From contig CAZHEH010000004.1 of NCBI GenBank assembly GCA_964531695.1, positions 62,001-126,000 of the forward strand: a stretch of DNA of 64,000 nucleotides, given 5' to 3'. Under the pieces are notes generated by a model. The model did not search any database. It was not told where the DNA came from and worked only from the letters and a program-made list of their open reading frames with translations. Below, in pieces: positions 16,899 to 25,749 of the stretch; the stretch's first letter is position 1, and the number at the start of each line of letters is the position of its first letter. Position numbers and translations under genes: made by a program. Origin of the DNA: JAGXKT01 sp964531695. Lineage in GTDB: Bacteria; Planctomycetota; Phycisphaerae; SM23-33.

Positions 16899-18017
16899 AT
16901 GTCGTCCCGCGAGAATCTCGCCCGACTCGCCGCCCGATTCCAGGCCGAATGGCGGCTCATCCTGGCCGCCGGTGAGGTCCTCTGGCTCGTTGCGGCCGCG
17001 GCCGTCGAAATGCTCCTCCTGCGGCGGGTCACGAGCCCTTCCGGCGGGCCTCTGCAGTACGCCGCGCTGTCGGCCGCCGTTCTGGCCGGCGGGTACCTGG
17101 CGGCACGCATCACGATGTCCGCGTTCTACCGGCGGTCCGCGATGCGCCTGCCGACGGCCGAACGGGCCAAACTGCCCCGCGCTGGCGACCTGATGGATGA
17201 CTTCGACGACCGCCGGGTGACCCGCGCCGCCATGATCCTCGCGGCCGTGCTGCTGTGCCACGCCTTCTTCTCCGGGCCCGCATGGATGGCAACCGCCGTG
17301 ATGCTCGTCGGCGTGCTGACCGCGCTGGAGTACAGCGTAGACCGAGACGGCCGCGAACTGCCCGCCCGGCCCGTCGCGGAGGAGGAACTCGCCACCGATC
17401 CCAAGCTTGCCGCGGTGGCGCGGCTCGCCCGCGAACAGGGCCGCGAAGACGTGGAACTCATGCTGCACGACGAGCCCATGCCGGGCACCCCTGCCGTGAT
17501 TCTACCCGGCGGCGGGCCGCCGCGGATCTGGCTGAGCGCGGCCGCCGTCGACGATCTGTCGCCGGACGAGCTTCGTGCCGCCGCCGCACATGAACTGGCC
17601 CACTTGGAGGGCGGGCACCCGCGGCGGCGTCTGCTGGCAACGGCCGGCTCGCGTCTGGTGTCCGTGGCGGCGCTGTGCGGGCTGCTGTGGCTCACGCGCC
17701 CTCCGGGCCGCGCCGCGGCCACGGCCGCGCTTCTGCCGACCGCCGCCCTGGCGTGGTACCTGCTTCGAGCAGCAGGGACGACCGCCGAGAAGGCGCATCG
17801 CCGCGCCCAGGAGCGGCAGGCCCACCGGCGGGCCGTCGAGATGACCGGCGACGCAGCCGGCTACCTGGGCCTGATGGCCAAGCTCTCGCCCGGCCCCGTA
17901 ACGCCCCCCGACCTCGCGGCCCGGCTGCTCTCGGACGCCCCGGACCGCGCGCAGGTCGAGCGGTCCGTCCGGACCGCCCCATCCGCGGCGAACTCCCGGA
18001 CCAAGAGGCGAAGTTGA
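16899..18017 (+). CDS. M48-family membrane metallopeptidase
   Basis: The 372-residue protein has several hydrophobic helices (about 20-45, 60-80, 110-145, 245-285) and a cytosol-facing zinc-protease motif HELAH in AAAHELAHLEGGH. It looks like an HtpX/Ste24-type M48 peptidase. HtpX-type enzymes help degrade misfolded membrane proteins, and placement directly after lspA (7 bases) suggests a membrane quality-control role. The third zinc ligand is not certain; a Glu in the segment after the last helix is a candidate. Confidence 0.8.
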   Translation: MSSRENLARLAARFQAEWRLILAAGEVLWLVAAAAVEMLLLRRVTSPSGGPLQYAALSAAVLAGGYLAARITMSAFYRRSAMRLPTAERAKLPRAGDLMDDFDDRRVTRAAMILAAVLLCHAFFSGPAWMATAVMLVGVLTALEYSVDRDGRELPARPVAEEELATDPKLAAVARLAREQGREDVELMLHDEPMPGTPAVILPGGGPPRIWLSAAAVDDLSPDELRAAAAHELAHLEGGHPRRRLLATAGSRLVSVAALCGLLWLTRPPGRAAATAALLPTAALAWYLLRAAGTTAEKAHRRAQERQAHRRAVEMTGDAAGYLGLMAKLSPGPVTPPDLAARLLSDAPDRAQVERSVRTAPSAANSRTKRRS

Positions 18018-18038
18018 TACCGCCCGCCCGCGCTGGGT

Positions 18039-19070
18039 ATGCTCGTTCCCGTGAGCATCCGCGTCCTGGAACACACGCCGGAGGAGCTGCGCTCGGCCGT
18101 CGAAGCCGCCGGGCAGCCCGGCTACCGCGCCAAGCAACTTGCCGACTGGGTCTATGACAAGGCCGTGACGGACCCGTCGGCGATGAGCAACGTGCCGGCA
18201 GCGCTGGCCCATGAGGCGCGGGTACTGACCTCCCGCATCGCGGCTCGCGCCGATTCCCGCGACGGCACGGTCAAGTTATTGCTGGAGCTGCACGACGGCG
18301 AGCGGATCGAGTGCGTGCTGATCCCCACGCGGGACCGTGCGACCGCATGCATCTCGACTCAGGTCGGCTGCGCCTTCCGCTGCACCTTCTGCGCCACGGG
18401 CCAAGGTGGATTCCTGCGCGACCTGACCGGCGGCGAAATCCTCGAGCAGCTCCTGCACCTCCGCCAGGCGGCCGGCCGGCAGATCACGAACGTCGTGTTC
18501 ATGGGCATGGGGGAGCCGCTGGCCAACTACGACGCGACGGTGCGGGCCCTGCGGGCGATCGTCGACCCGGAGCGATTCGGCATCTCCGCGCGGTCCGTCA
18601 CCGTTTCCACGGTCGGGCTGCCGGACGGGATTCGCCGCTTGGCGACCGAGGACGTTCCCGTGACGCTGGCGCTGTCACTCCATGCGCCGAACGACGCACT
18701 GCGGCGAAAGCTGATGCCCCACGCGGCGGAGGAGCCCCTGGCCGAGATCGTATCCGCAGCGCGGGACTTCTACGCCAGCCGGAAGCGCGAGGTCACGCTG
18801 GAGTATCTGCTGCTGGCCGGCGTAAACGACTCAGCGGTTTGCGCGGATTCGCTTGCCCGGTTGGCCCACCGGCTGCGTTGCAACGTCAACGTCATCCGGT
18901 ACAATCCCGTCGCCGGGCTGCCGTACGCCCGCCCCGACGGGAACGCGGCCCGCGCCTTCGTCCGGCGGCTGCGCCGGGGCGGCGTGAACGCTCACCTGCG
19001 CCGCAGCCGGGGCCGGGACGCCGAGGCCGCCTGCGGACAGCTCCGGCAGCGCGCATCCCGCACGCCGTAG
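18039..19070 (+). CDS. rlmN: Dual-specificity 23S rRNA/tRNA adenine methyltransferase RlmN
   Basis: RlmN is a radical SAM enzyme that makes 2-methyladenosine at A2503 of 23S rRNA and A37 of some tRNAs. The 343 residues show the cluster motif GCAFRCTFCATG, preceded by TACISTQV with a conserved Cys, the SAM motif FMGMGEPLANYD, and the C-terminal AACGQL that supplies the methyl-carrying Cys. The listed ATG at 18039 is plausible; a GTG at 18051 would also fit. Gap to the M48 gene is 21 bases, and the sigma-factor frame overlaps its 3' end region. Confidence 0.95.
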   Translation: MLVPVSIRVLEHTPEELRSAVEAAGQPGYRAKQLADWVYDKAVTDPSAMSNVPAALAHEARVLTSRIAARADSRDGTVKLLLELHDGERIECVLIPTRDRATACISTQVGCAFRCTFCATGQGGFLRDLTGGEILEQLLHLRQAAGRQITNVVFMGMGEPLANYDATVRALRAIVDPERFGISARSVTVSTVGLPDGIRRLATEDVPVTLALSLHAPNDALRRKLMPHAAEEPLAEIVSAARDFYASRKREVTLEYLLLAGVNDSAVCADSLARLAHRLRCNVNVIRYNPVAGLPYARPDGNAARAFVRRLRRGGVNAHLRRSRGRDAEAACGQLRQRASRTP

Positions 19071-19165
19071 CCACGAGACCAGCCATCGCCAGGACCACCA
19101 GCCAATCCAAGCGGGGCAAGCGAACGAAGCGGTCGCCGGAGGAATGGGCCCAGCGCGACTACGAC

Positions 19166-19729
19166 GTGCGGCTCATGCTCCGCGTCCGCGAGGGCGACGA
19201 CGACGCGTTCGACGAGCTGGTCGAGCGCAACACCCGGAAGGTCCACGCCCTGATCTACCACTTCCTGGGGAATTCGGACTTGGCGGACGACCTGTGCCAG
19301 GAGGTGTTCCTGCGGATCTACCGCACGGCCGAGCGATATGTGCCGGCCGCCAAGTTCAGCACCTGGCTGTATCGCATCGTGGCCAACCTTGTGTTCAATG
19401 TGATGCGCTCGCGCAAGCGGCGGCAGATGTGGCAGTTCGGGCAGATCGGCGACGAGGACGACGACGGGCCCGCCCGCAGCTTGCCCGATGAGCGAGCGGA
19501 GAACCCCTACGATACGATCGACGGCGAGGAGCTGCGGCAGCACGTCGCCACGGCCGTGGCCAAACTGCCCGAGAACCAACGGGTCGCTCTGGTGTTGCAT
19601 CAATATGAGCACAAGAGTTATGACGAGATCGCCGAAGTCCTTGACTGCTCGCTCATGGCCGTCAAGAGCTTGCTGAGCCGGGCTCGGCAGGGGCTGCGGG
19701 AATCGCTCGACCGATACATGAAGCCATGA
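19166..19729 (+). CDS. ECF-type sigma-70 factor
   Basis: The protein carries sigma region 2 (REGDDDAFDELVERNTRKVH, DLCQEVFLRIYR, FSTWLYRIVANLVFN) and region 4 (KLPENQRVALVLHQYEHKSY, EVLDCSLMAVKSLLSRAR). It has about 187 residues from the GTG at 19166. The frame remains open into rlmN, and the residues just before (SPEEWAQRDYD) look native, but no ATG, GTG or TTG occurs there in frame, so the true start is uncertain. A GGAGGA-ATG at 19138-19146 is in a different frame. The downstream anti-sigma-like gene suggests a membrane-stress regulon. Confidence 0.85.
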   Translation: MRLMLRVREGDDDAFDELVERNTRKVHALIYHFLGNSDLADDLCQEVFLRIYRTAERYVPAAKFSTWLYRIVANLVFNVMRSRKRRQMWQFGQIGDEDDDGPARSLPDERAENPYDTIDGEELRQHVATAVAKLPENQRVALVLHQYEHKSYDEIAEVLDCSLMAVKSLLSRARQGLRESLDRYMKP

Positions 19730-19924
19730 GGGCGAGCGGCCGAAAAAACGTCAAATGGCGCGACACCCCCACGGGCGCCGGGGTTACAGGGATGGAAGCG
19801 CATAGATCACGTTCTCTCGACAAGCCATGTCTTGCGGGAGAGGCCGAGGGCTCCTACGCCGGGATCGGCTCTGCCCGACCGGACACAGCGCGACTGCCGA
19901 GGGAAAGCGCATACGAAACCACTT

Positions 19925-20512
19925 ATGAAATCTGCACTTAGCCAGCATGATTGGGACGACCTGTCCGCTTGGCTCGACGGCGAGTTGCCGCCCGAGCAGG
20001 CGGCGCGGGTCGCCCGCGCTGTGGCGGCGGACCCCGCGTGGTCCACCGCCGCGGACGAGTTGCGGGCCTTGGACTCCCTGCTGGTCGCGCACGCGGCGCC
20101 GGAACCGGCGGCGGACCTGCCGGCTCGCATCCGGGCCGCGGCCCGCAATGAGACGCGGGCGAAGCGTCCGGCTCCGGTGCTGCGGCTCGTCCGGTGGCTG
20201 GCCCCCGCGGCGGCAGCGGCGGCCGTCCTCATCGCGGCCGTGGCGATTCTGTCGCCCGACGGCGGCAAGGACCCTCGCCCCGCCCTGTCGTCATCCGGCG
20301 GGCGGGATGCGGGCAACGGCGGCCGGGCCGACGCGGCCAAGGTCGAGACGACCGCGGAGGTCCTGGACTCCGCCACGGAGGCGGAGGCCGAGCAACTGGC
20401 CGAGATCGTCGCGATGGAACGCCTGGACATGTTCCGGGACTACGATATCGTTAAGAACTACGACACCCTCGCCGCCATCGAGCAGTTGGAGCATGACGGC
20501 GGCGGAATGTGA
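19925..20512 (+). CDS. Probable anti-sigma factor (RsiW-like membrane protein)
   Basis: The 195-residue protein begins DWDDLSAWLDGELPPEQAARV, the helical segment found at the start of zf-HC2/RsiW-type anti-sigma factors, but without the zinc-binding His/Cys set. One membrane segment lies near residues 81-105 (WLAPAAAAAAVLIAAVAIL), followed by a periplasmic acidic tail. It sits 195 bases after the sigma-factor gene on the same strand, the usual pairing. The ATG at 19925 is chosen because the homology begins right there. Binding to the sigma factor is inferred from family and location. Confidence 0.72.
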   Translation: MKSALSQHDWDDLSAWLDGELPPEQAARVARAVAADPAWSTAADELRALDSLLVAHAAPEPAADLPARIRAAARNETRAKRPAPVLRLVRWLAPAAAAAAVLIAAVAILSPDGGKDPRPALSSSGGRDAGNGGRADAAKVETTAEVLDSATEAEAEQLAEIVAMERLDMFRDYDIVKNYDTLAAIEQLEHDGGGM

Positions 20513-20523
20513 ATGATGGAACG

Positions 20524-21207
20524 ATGAAGCGTTGGACTGTGATCATCCTGGCCGTGTGCGTCCTGGCCGGCGTGGCGGCCGCCGACGGCGAAGCCGACTT
20601 TCACGCCCGAAGGCGCGGGCACCCCGGCGACGTGGCCAGCCAGCTCCGGCTGAAGCTCAAGCTGCTGCGCACGATCGGCAGCGAGCGGGTAATGGTTTCT
20701 CTCTCGCACGCCCGCGAGAGCTGGGAGGGCCTCACGCCCGATCAGCGGGAGCGCTATCGCGACCAGGCCATGGCCTTCCTGCGAGAGAACCCCGAGCGCC
20801 AGGCCGAACTGCTGGACCACTACGACAAGCTCATCGCCATGACGCCCCGCCAGCGGTCGAAGTACCGCTATCGGGCCGCGTGGCTGAAGGCCGTCGTGGA
20901 CTGGCTCGAGGACAACGACCCGGACCGCGTCAAGGCGCTGAAGGAGATGGCGCCGGCCGACCGGGCGCGGGAGTTCATCTCGCTGCGGGACCGACTCGCG
21001 AAAGAGGGCAAGATCACGCTGCCGGCGAAGCCATCGACACGGCCGGCCGCTGAGGACGCCCCCACCACGCGCCCGGCCGACGCCGAGCCGACCGACGCGG
21101 AAGGGCCGGAACCCCCGGCCGAGGACGTGACCGAGGAAGCCGCCGAGGTCGAGGCCATGGACGTCGAGGCACCCGAACCGGGCGACGGCGATTCGGACGG
21201 CTCCTGA
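20524..21207 (+). CDS. DUF3106-like exported protein
   Basis: The 227-residue protein has a signal peptide (MKRWTVIILAVCVLAGVAAADG), then helical repeats rich in Trp/Leu such as WEGLTPDQRERYRDQAMAFL and IAMTPRQRSKYR, typical of DUF3106-like proteins. The C-terminus from about residue 170 is a low-complexity Pro/Glu/Asp/Thr tail. It begins 12 bases after the anti-sigma gene and probably shares its transcript. By analogy with neighbours of sigma/anti-sigma pairs it may act in the envelope, but function is unknown. Confidence 0.7.
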   Translation: MKRWTVIILAVCVLAGVAAADGEADFHARRRGHPGDVASQLRLKLKLLRTIGSERVMVSLSHARESWEGLTPDQRERYRDQAMAFLRENPERQAELLDHYDKLIAMTPRQRSKYRYRAAWLKAVVDWLEDNDPDRVKALKEMAPADRAREFISLRDRLAKEGKITLPAKPSTRPAAEDAPTTRPADAEPTDAEGPEPPAEDVTEEAAEVEAMDVEAPEPGDGDSDGS

Positions 21208-21281
21208 GCCGTTCCGCCCCCGCGTGCACCGCAAGCGGCCCCGTCGCGGGCCGGGGGACGCAATCCGCCGAGAAGATTTAC

Positions 21282-21310
21282 TGGACATATCCGCCGCCTG
21301 CCGATATAGA
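21282..21310 (+). promoter_or_regulatory. Promoter of the leucine attenuator/leuA transcript
   Basis: TGGACA (21282-21287) and TATAGA (21305-21310) are separated by 17 bp. Transcription would begin near 21317, just before the leader peptide ribosome site AGGTGAG (21315-21321). Confidence 0.65.
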
Positions 21311-21327
21311 TGACAGGTGAGATCACT

Positions 21328-21387
21328 ATGAAGATCCGTCGCGACAGCTTGGGCCTGGCTCTTCTGCTCGGTCTTCTGCTGCGCTGA
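21328..21387 (+). CDS. leuL: Leucine leader peptide of the leuA attenuator
   Basis: The 19-residue peptide MKIRRDSLGLALLLGLLLR contains eight leucines, using TTG, CTG, CTT and CTC codons. It has its own ribosome site (AGGTGAG) and ends in TGA just before an antiterminator/terminator pair. It has the layout of leu leader peptides: when charged leucyl-tRNA is scarce, ribosomes stall on the Leu codons and the downstream terminator does not form, so leuA is expressed. Confidence 0.85.
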   Translation: MKIRRDSLGLALLLGLLLR

Positions 21388-21388
21388 C

Positions 21389-21430
21389 GGATCGCGGACC
21401 CAGACCGGACAGCACCGGGCCCCGCGATCC
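21389..21430 (+). promoter_or_regulatory. Antiterminator pairing of the leucine attenuator
   Basis: GGATCGCGG (21389-21397) is perfectly complementary to CCGCGATCC (21422-21430). The second segment includes most of the 5' arm of the terminator, so the two structures exclude each other. The first segment starts two bases after the leader peptide stop, where a ribosome that completes translation would block it. Confidence 0.82.
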
Positions 21431-21453
21431 AAACAGGTCGCGGGGCTCTTTTT
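21419..21453 (+). terminator. Rho-independent attenuator terminator before leuA
   Basis: GCCCCGCGA (21419-21427) pairs with TCGCGGGGC (21438-21446), a 9-bp GC-rich stem with a 10-base loop, followed by TCTTTTT (21447-21453). It lies 50 bases before leuA. Confidence 0.9.
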
Positions 21454-21503
21454 GATGGGGCCTGAGGCGAAGGCCCACGCCCGCAACACCGGGAGTCGAA
21501 GCC

Positions 21504-23201
21504 ATGACACCGCAAACGACAGACGCTCCGAAGTACGCCATGCCCGGCGCGATCGAGCTGCCGGACCGCCGATGGCCGTCCCGCACGCTCACGCGCAGCC
21601 CGCAGTGGTGCTCCGTCGACCTGCGCGACGGCAACCAGGCGCTGCCGAACCCGCTCGGGCCGGACGACAAGCTCGCGTACTTCGATCTCCTGCAACGGAT
21701 CGGCTTCCGGCACATCGAGGTGTCGTTCCCCTCGGCCAGCCGGGACGACTTCGCCTTCACCCGCCGCCTGGTTGACGAGGACCGGGTGGGCGAAGACGTG
21801 TTCCTGATGGTCCTGACCCAATGCCGCGAGCAGCTCATCGAGCGGACGCTCGAGTCGGTCGCGGGCGCGCCTCGGGCGATCATCCACGCCTACTGCGCCG
21901 CCTCCGAGCTGCACCGCCGGCAGGTCTTCGACACCTCGCGCGAGGAACTCCTGGCGATGGTCGATCGCAGCTTCCGGCAGATTCGCGCGGGAGCCGACGC
22001 CATGGCCCCCGCCGACGTCCGTGTGGAATTCTCGCCGGAGGAGTTCACCGACACGGACCCCGAGTTCTCGCTCGAGCTGTGCGAGACGGCCTTCGCCGCG
22101 TGGGGCAAGGCCACGCCCGAGCGACCGATGATCCTGAACCTGCCGGCCACAGTCGAGCGCCGCCCACCGAATCAGTACGCGGACATGATCGAGTGGTTCT
22201 GCCGTCGTTTCAGCCGGCGAGACTGCGTGACGATCTCCGTCCACGCGCACAACGACCAGGGCATGGCCGTGGCCGCCACGGAGCTGACCCTGCTGGCCGG
22301 GGCGGACCGCGTCGAGGGCGCCCTGTTCGGCCACGGGGAGCGGACGGGCAACGTGGACCTCGTCACGCTCGCGAACAACCTGTACGCCCGCGGCATCGAG
22401 ACGGGGCTGGACTTCTCGAACCTGCCGGCGATCGCCGCGGAGATCGAGCGGCTGACCGGCATGCCCGTCGCGCCGAGGCAGCCGTACGCCGGCGAGTACG
22501 TCTTCTGCGCGTTCTCCGGCTCGCACCAGGACGCCATCCGCAAGGGAATGAACCGCTTGGGCGAGGCCCCCGGCAAGTTCGGCATGCGTTGGAAGGTGCC
22601 GTACCTGCACGTGGACCCGACCGACCTCGGACGGAAGTACGAGGGGTTGATCCGCATCAACTCGCAGTCCGGCAAGGGCGGGGCCTCGTGGGTGCTGGAG
22701 CGCGACTTCAACCTCGAACCACCCCGCGCCATGCAGCCGGAGATCGGCCGCGCCGTGCAGAGGTACTCCGACGAGGTCGGCCGCGAGATCACCAGCACCG
22801 AGGTCTACAAGGTGTTCGAGGAGGAGTTCGTGACGCCGGCCGGGCCGATCAAGCTGCTGGGCTACTGGCCCCGCCCGGATTACGTGGACCCGACGCACAT
22901 CCATGGCGAGGTCCGCATCCGCCTCAACGGCGAGGAGAAGCGGCTGAGCGGCGACGGGAACGGCCCGATCTCGGCCTTCGTGCAAGCGATGCACGAGCTG
23001 GGCGCGGAACCGTTCAGCATCGACGACTACCATGAGCAGGCGATCGGCCGCGGCGCCGACGCTCGGGCGGTCGCCTACGTGCCGCTTCGATTCGACTCGG
23101 GCGAGACGCTCTTCGGCGTCGGCATGGACACGAACATCGACCAGGCGGCCGTGCGGGCCATCGTGGCGGGGCTGAACCGCAAGGTTCTGCAGGACGGCTG
23201 A
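21504..23201 (+). CDS. leuA: 2-isopropylmalate synthase
   Basis: LeuA condenses acetyl-CoA with 2-oxoisovalerate, the first committed step of leucine synthesis. The 565 residues match the long LeuA form: CSVDLRDGNQAL at the start of the TIM barrel, HAHNDQGMAVAATEL with the metal-binding HxH, GHGERTGNVDL, and a C-terminal regulatory domain that normally binds leucine. GGGAG lies upstream of the ATG. The attenuator upstream controls it at the RNA level and the C-terminal domain would give feedback inhibition. No other leu genes are adjacent. Confidence 0.96.
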   Translation: MTPQTTDAPKYAMPGAIELPDRRWPSRTLTRSPQWCSVDLRDGNQALPNPLGPDDKLAYFDLLQRIGFRHIEVSFPSASRDDFAFTRRLVDEDRVGEDVFLMVLTQCREQLIERTLESVAGAPRAIIHAYCAASELHRRQVFDTSREELLAMVDRSFRQIRAGADAMAPADVRVEFSPEEFTDTDPEFSLELCETAFAAWGKATPERPMILNLPATVERRPPNQYADMIEWFCRRFSRRDCVTISVHAHNDQGMAVAATELTLLAGADRVEGALFGHGERTGNVDLVTLANNLYARGIETGLDFSNLPAIAAEIERLTGMPVAPRQPYAGEYVFCAFSGSHQDAIRKGMNRLGEAPGKFGMRWKVPYLHVDPTDLGRKYEGLIRINSQSGKGGASWVLERDFNLEPPRAMQPEIGRAVQRYSDEVGREITSTEVYKVFEEEFVTPAGPIKLLGYWPRPDYVDPTHIHGEVRIRLNGEEKRLSGDGNGPISAFVQAMHELGAEPFSIDDYHEQAIGRGADARAVAYVPLRFDSGETLFGVGMDTNIDQAAVRAIVAGLNRKVLQDG

Positions 23202-23218
23202 GCCGCGCCGGGCCGGGC

Positions 23219-23247
23219 TTGCGTCCCGCGGCGCGGGCCGGTAGAGT
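23219..23247 (+). promoter_or_regulatory. Possible promoter of glyA-thiE
   Basis: TTGCGT (23219-23224) and TAGAGT (23242-23247) are 17 bp apart, a weak match that fits the spacing seen at other promoters in this window. Confidence 0.4.
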
Positions 23248-23310
23248 ACCGGCTCGCCTTTACGCCGGGGAGGCGGCTATGCGCACCCGGCCGGCAGACG
23301 ACAGGAGACG

Positions 23311-24579
23311 ATGTCCATGACGATCACGCGCCTTCAGGCCGTCGACCCCGAGATCGCACAGTGCGTCCAGGGCGAGATCGAACGGCAGTCGACCACGCTC
23401 GAGATGATCGCCTCGGAAAACCATGTGTCCCGAGCGGTGCTCGAGGCCATGGGCTCGATCCTCACCGACAAGTACGCCGAGGGCTACCCCGGCAAGCGGT
23501 ACTACTGCGGCAACGAGAACGTGGACCGCAGCGAGACGATCTGCATCGAGCGGGCCAAGCAGCTCTTCGGGGCGGAGCACGCCAACGTCCAGCCGCATTC
23601 CGGCACGACGGCGAACCTCGCCGTGTATCTCGCCGCGCTGGAGCCGGGCGGGAAGATCATGGGCATGGATCTCGCCCACGGCGGACACCTGTCGCACGGC
23701 ATGCGTCTCAACGCCTCCGGGCGGAACTACGACTGCTCCAGCTACGGAGTCCGAGAGGACGACGAGACGATCGACATGGACGCCGTCCGCAAGCGTGTCG
23801 CCGAGGTCAAGCCCGACCTGCTGATCTGCGGGGCGTCGGCGTATCCCCGCGTGATCGACTTCCGGGCCTTCGCCGAGATCGCACACGAGGCGGGGGCGTT
23901 GCTGCTGGCGGACATTGCCCACATCGCCGGGCTCGTGGCCGCGGGCGTACATCCCTCGCCCCTGCCGCACGCCGACTTCGTAACGACGACGAACCACAAG
24001 ACGCTCCGCGGCCCGCGCGGCGGCATCGTGCTGTGCAAGCAGGAGTGGGCCAAGAAGATCGACACGGCCGTGTTCCCGGGCCTCCAGGGCGGCCCGCTGG
24101 AGCACGTGATCGCGGCCAAGGCCGTCGCCTTCCAGGAGGCGATGCGTCCGGAGTTCAAGGAGTACGCGCAGGCGGTCGTCGACAACGCCAAGACCGTGGC
24201 CCGCGAACTGCAAGACCGCGGCTGGCGGCTCGTCTCCGGCGGCACGGACAACCACCTGCTGCTGATCGACCTGCGGAGCCGCCTGCCCGAAACGACCGGC
24301 CACGACGCGGCCGAGTGGCTGGCCCGCGCCGGCATCATCGCCAACAAGAACATGATCCCGTTCGATCCCCGCCCGCCGATGAAGACCTCGGGCATCCGCC
24401 TGGGCACCCCCGCGCTGACGTCGCGCGGGCTGGCCATGACGGAGATGAAGGTGGTGGCCGGGCTCATCGACCAGGTGCTCAAGTCGGAAGGCGACGCCAC
24501 GACGATCGAGAAGGTCCGCGGCGAGGTCCGGCAGCTCTGCGAGCGCTTCCCCCTGCCGGCCGACGGCGACATGGCCTGA
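23311..24579 (+). CDS. glyA: Serine hydroxymethyltransferase
   Basis: GlyA interconverts serine and glycine with tetrahydrofolate, supplying one-carbon units. The 422 residues include YAEGYPGKRYYCG, the PLP lysine in TTTNHKTLRGPRGG, and NVQPHSGTTANLAV. The length is normal. AGGAGA precedes the ATG. It is followed 16 bases later by thiE, suggesting one transcript. Confidence 0.97.
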   Translation: MSMTITRLQAVDPEIAQCVQGEIERQSTTLEMIASENHVSRAVLEAMGSILTDKYAEGYPGKRYYCGNENVDRSETICIERAKQLFGAEHANVQPHSGTTANLAVYLAALEPGGKIMGMDLAHGGHLSHGMRLNASGRNYDCSSYGVREDDETIDMDAVRKRVAEVKPDLLICGASAYPRVIDFRAFAEIAHEAGALLLADIAHIAGLVAAGVHPSPLPHADFVTTTNHKTLRGPRGGIVLCKQEWAKKIDTAVFPGLQGGPLEHVIAAKAVAFQEAMRPEFKEYAQAVVDNAKTVARELQDRGWRLVSGGTDNHLLLIDLRSRLPETTGHDAAEWLARAGIIANKNMIPFDPRPPMKTSGIRLGTPALTSRGLAMTEMKVVAGLIDQVLKSEGDATTIEKVRGEVRQLCERFPLPADGDMA

Positions 24580-24595
24580 GTCCACGGAGCGACCG

Positions 24596-25630
24596 ATGCG
24601 CGAGGTCTATCGAATCCTGGACGCGAACTTCAACCGGGCCCGCGAGGCGCTGCGGGTCGCGGAGGACTGCGGGCGCTTCGCGATGAACGACCCGGCCGTC
24701 ACTGCGATGGCCAAGCACATGCGGAGCGACCTCAAGGAAGTCCTCTCGCAGATGCCGCAGGATGAGATGATCACCTGCCGGGACACGCCGGGGGACATCG
24801 GCACGGAGATCACGAGCCCCACGGAGCCGACGCGGACCGACCTTGCTGACGTCGTGCGGGCGGCCTGCAAGCGGCTGAGCGAGTCGCTGCGGACGATCGA
24901 GGAGTACGGAAAGTTCGTGGCTCCGGACAAGGTCCTGGTCATCGAGCGAATGCGCTACGAGGCGTACACGCTGGAGCAACGGTTGACCTCCCGGCTGCTG
25001 GTGGCGAACCGCTTCCGCGACGTGCGGCTCTATGTGCTCGTCACGGAAACCGGCTGCCACGGCAGCGTGCGGGAGTTCGCCCGCGGCGCGATCACCGGCG
25101 GGGCCAACGCCCTCCAACTCCGCGAGAAGGACCTGCCGGACGGCATGATGCTGGCCATCGCGGCCGAGTTGCGCGAGCTGACGGACGAGATGGGCCGGCT
25201 TCTGATCATCAACGACCGCGCCGACATCGCGGCCATCGTCAACGCCGACGGCGTGCACCTCGGCCAGCACGACCTGCCCATCGCCGAGGCGCGGCGGCTG
25301 CTGCGCCCGGGCGCGATCGTCGGTCGAAGCACGCACTCCCTGGCCGAGGCCAAGGCCGCCGTCACCGAAGGCGCGGACTACCTCGGCGTCGGGCCCATGT
25401 TCGCCACGGAGACGAAAGACGCCGGCGCGCCCCAAGGCCCCGAGCTGTTCCGGCAGGTCGCCGAGGCGATCCAGGACGTTCCGCTTGTGGCCATCGGGGG
25501 AATCAACGCCGACAATGTCGGCCGGCTCGTCGAGGCCGGCTGCTCGTCCGTGGCGGTGTCCTCGGCCATCTGTAAGGCGGAGGACCCGAAGGCCGCCGCC
25601 CGTGCCATCCGCGAGCAACTGCCGGACTGA
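24596..25630 (+). CDS. thiE: Thiamine phosphate synthase with N-terminal ThiD2 domain
   Basis: ThiE joins the pyrimidine and thiazole moieties into thiamine phosphate. The 344 residues comprise a helical N-terminal domain (about 1-135; RILDANFNRAREALRVAEDCGRF) of the ThiD2 type found fused to ThiE, and a TIM-barrel ThiE domain with LQLREKDL, NDRADIAAIVNADGVHLGQ and GVGPMFAT...GGINADNV. It directly follows glyA. No TPP riboswitch was seen. Confidence 0.92.
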   Translation: MREVYRILDANFNRAREALRVAEDCGRFAMNDPAVTAMAKHMRSDLKEVLSQMPQDEMITCRDTPGDIGTEITSPTEPTRTDLADVVRAACKRLSESLRTIEEYGKFVAPDKVLVIERMRYEAYTLEQRLTSRLLVANRFRDVRLYVLVTETGCHGSVREFARGAITGGANALQLREKDLPDGMMLAIAAELRELTDEMGRLLIINDRADIAAIVNADGVHLGQHDLPIAEARRLLRPGAIVGRSTHSLAEAKAAVTEGADYLGVGPMFATETKDAGAPQGPELFRQVAEAIQDVPLVAIGGINADNVGRLVEAGCSSVAVSSAICKAEDPKAAARAIREQLPD

Positions 25631-25749
25631 CCGACCTTTCGGGCAGCGTCGCGACGGGCCGGGGACGTGCTTGGGCGCGCGGAGGACGCAAGGGCGTTCA
25701 AGCCGCCCGTGCCCCCCCGCAGGTCACCGCGTGCCCGCGCCGATGTCCC

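Noticed and set aside
19144..19491. ATG after GGAGGA as start of the sigma factor
   Set aside because: It is in a different reading frame and lies directly on the ribosome site.
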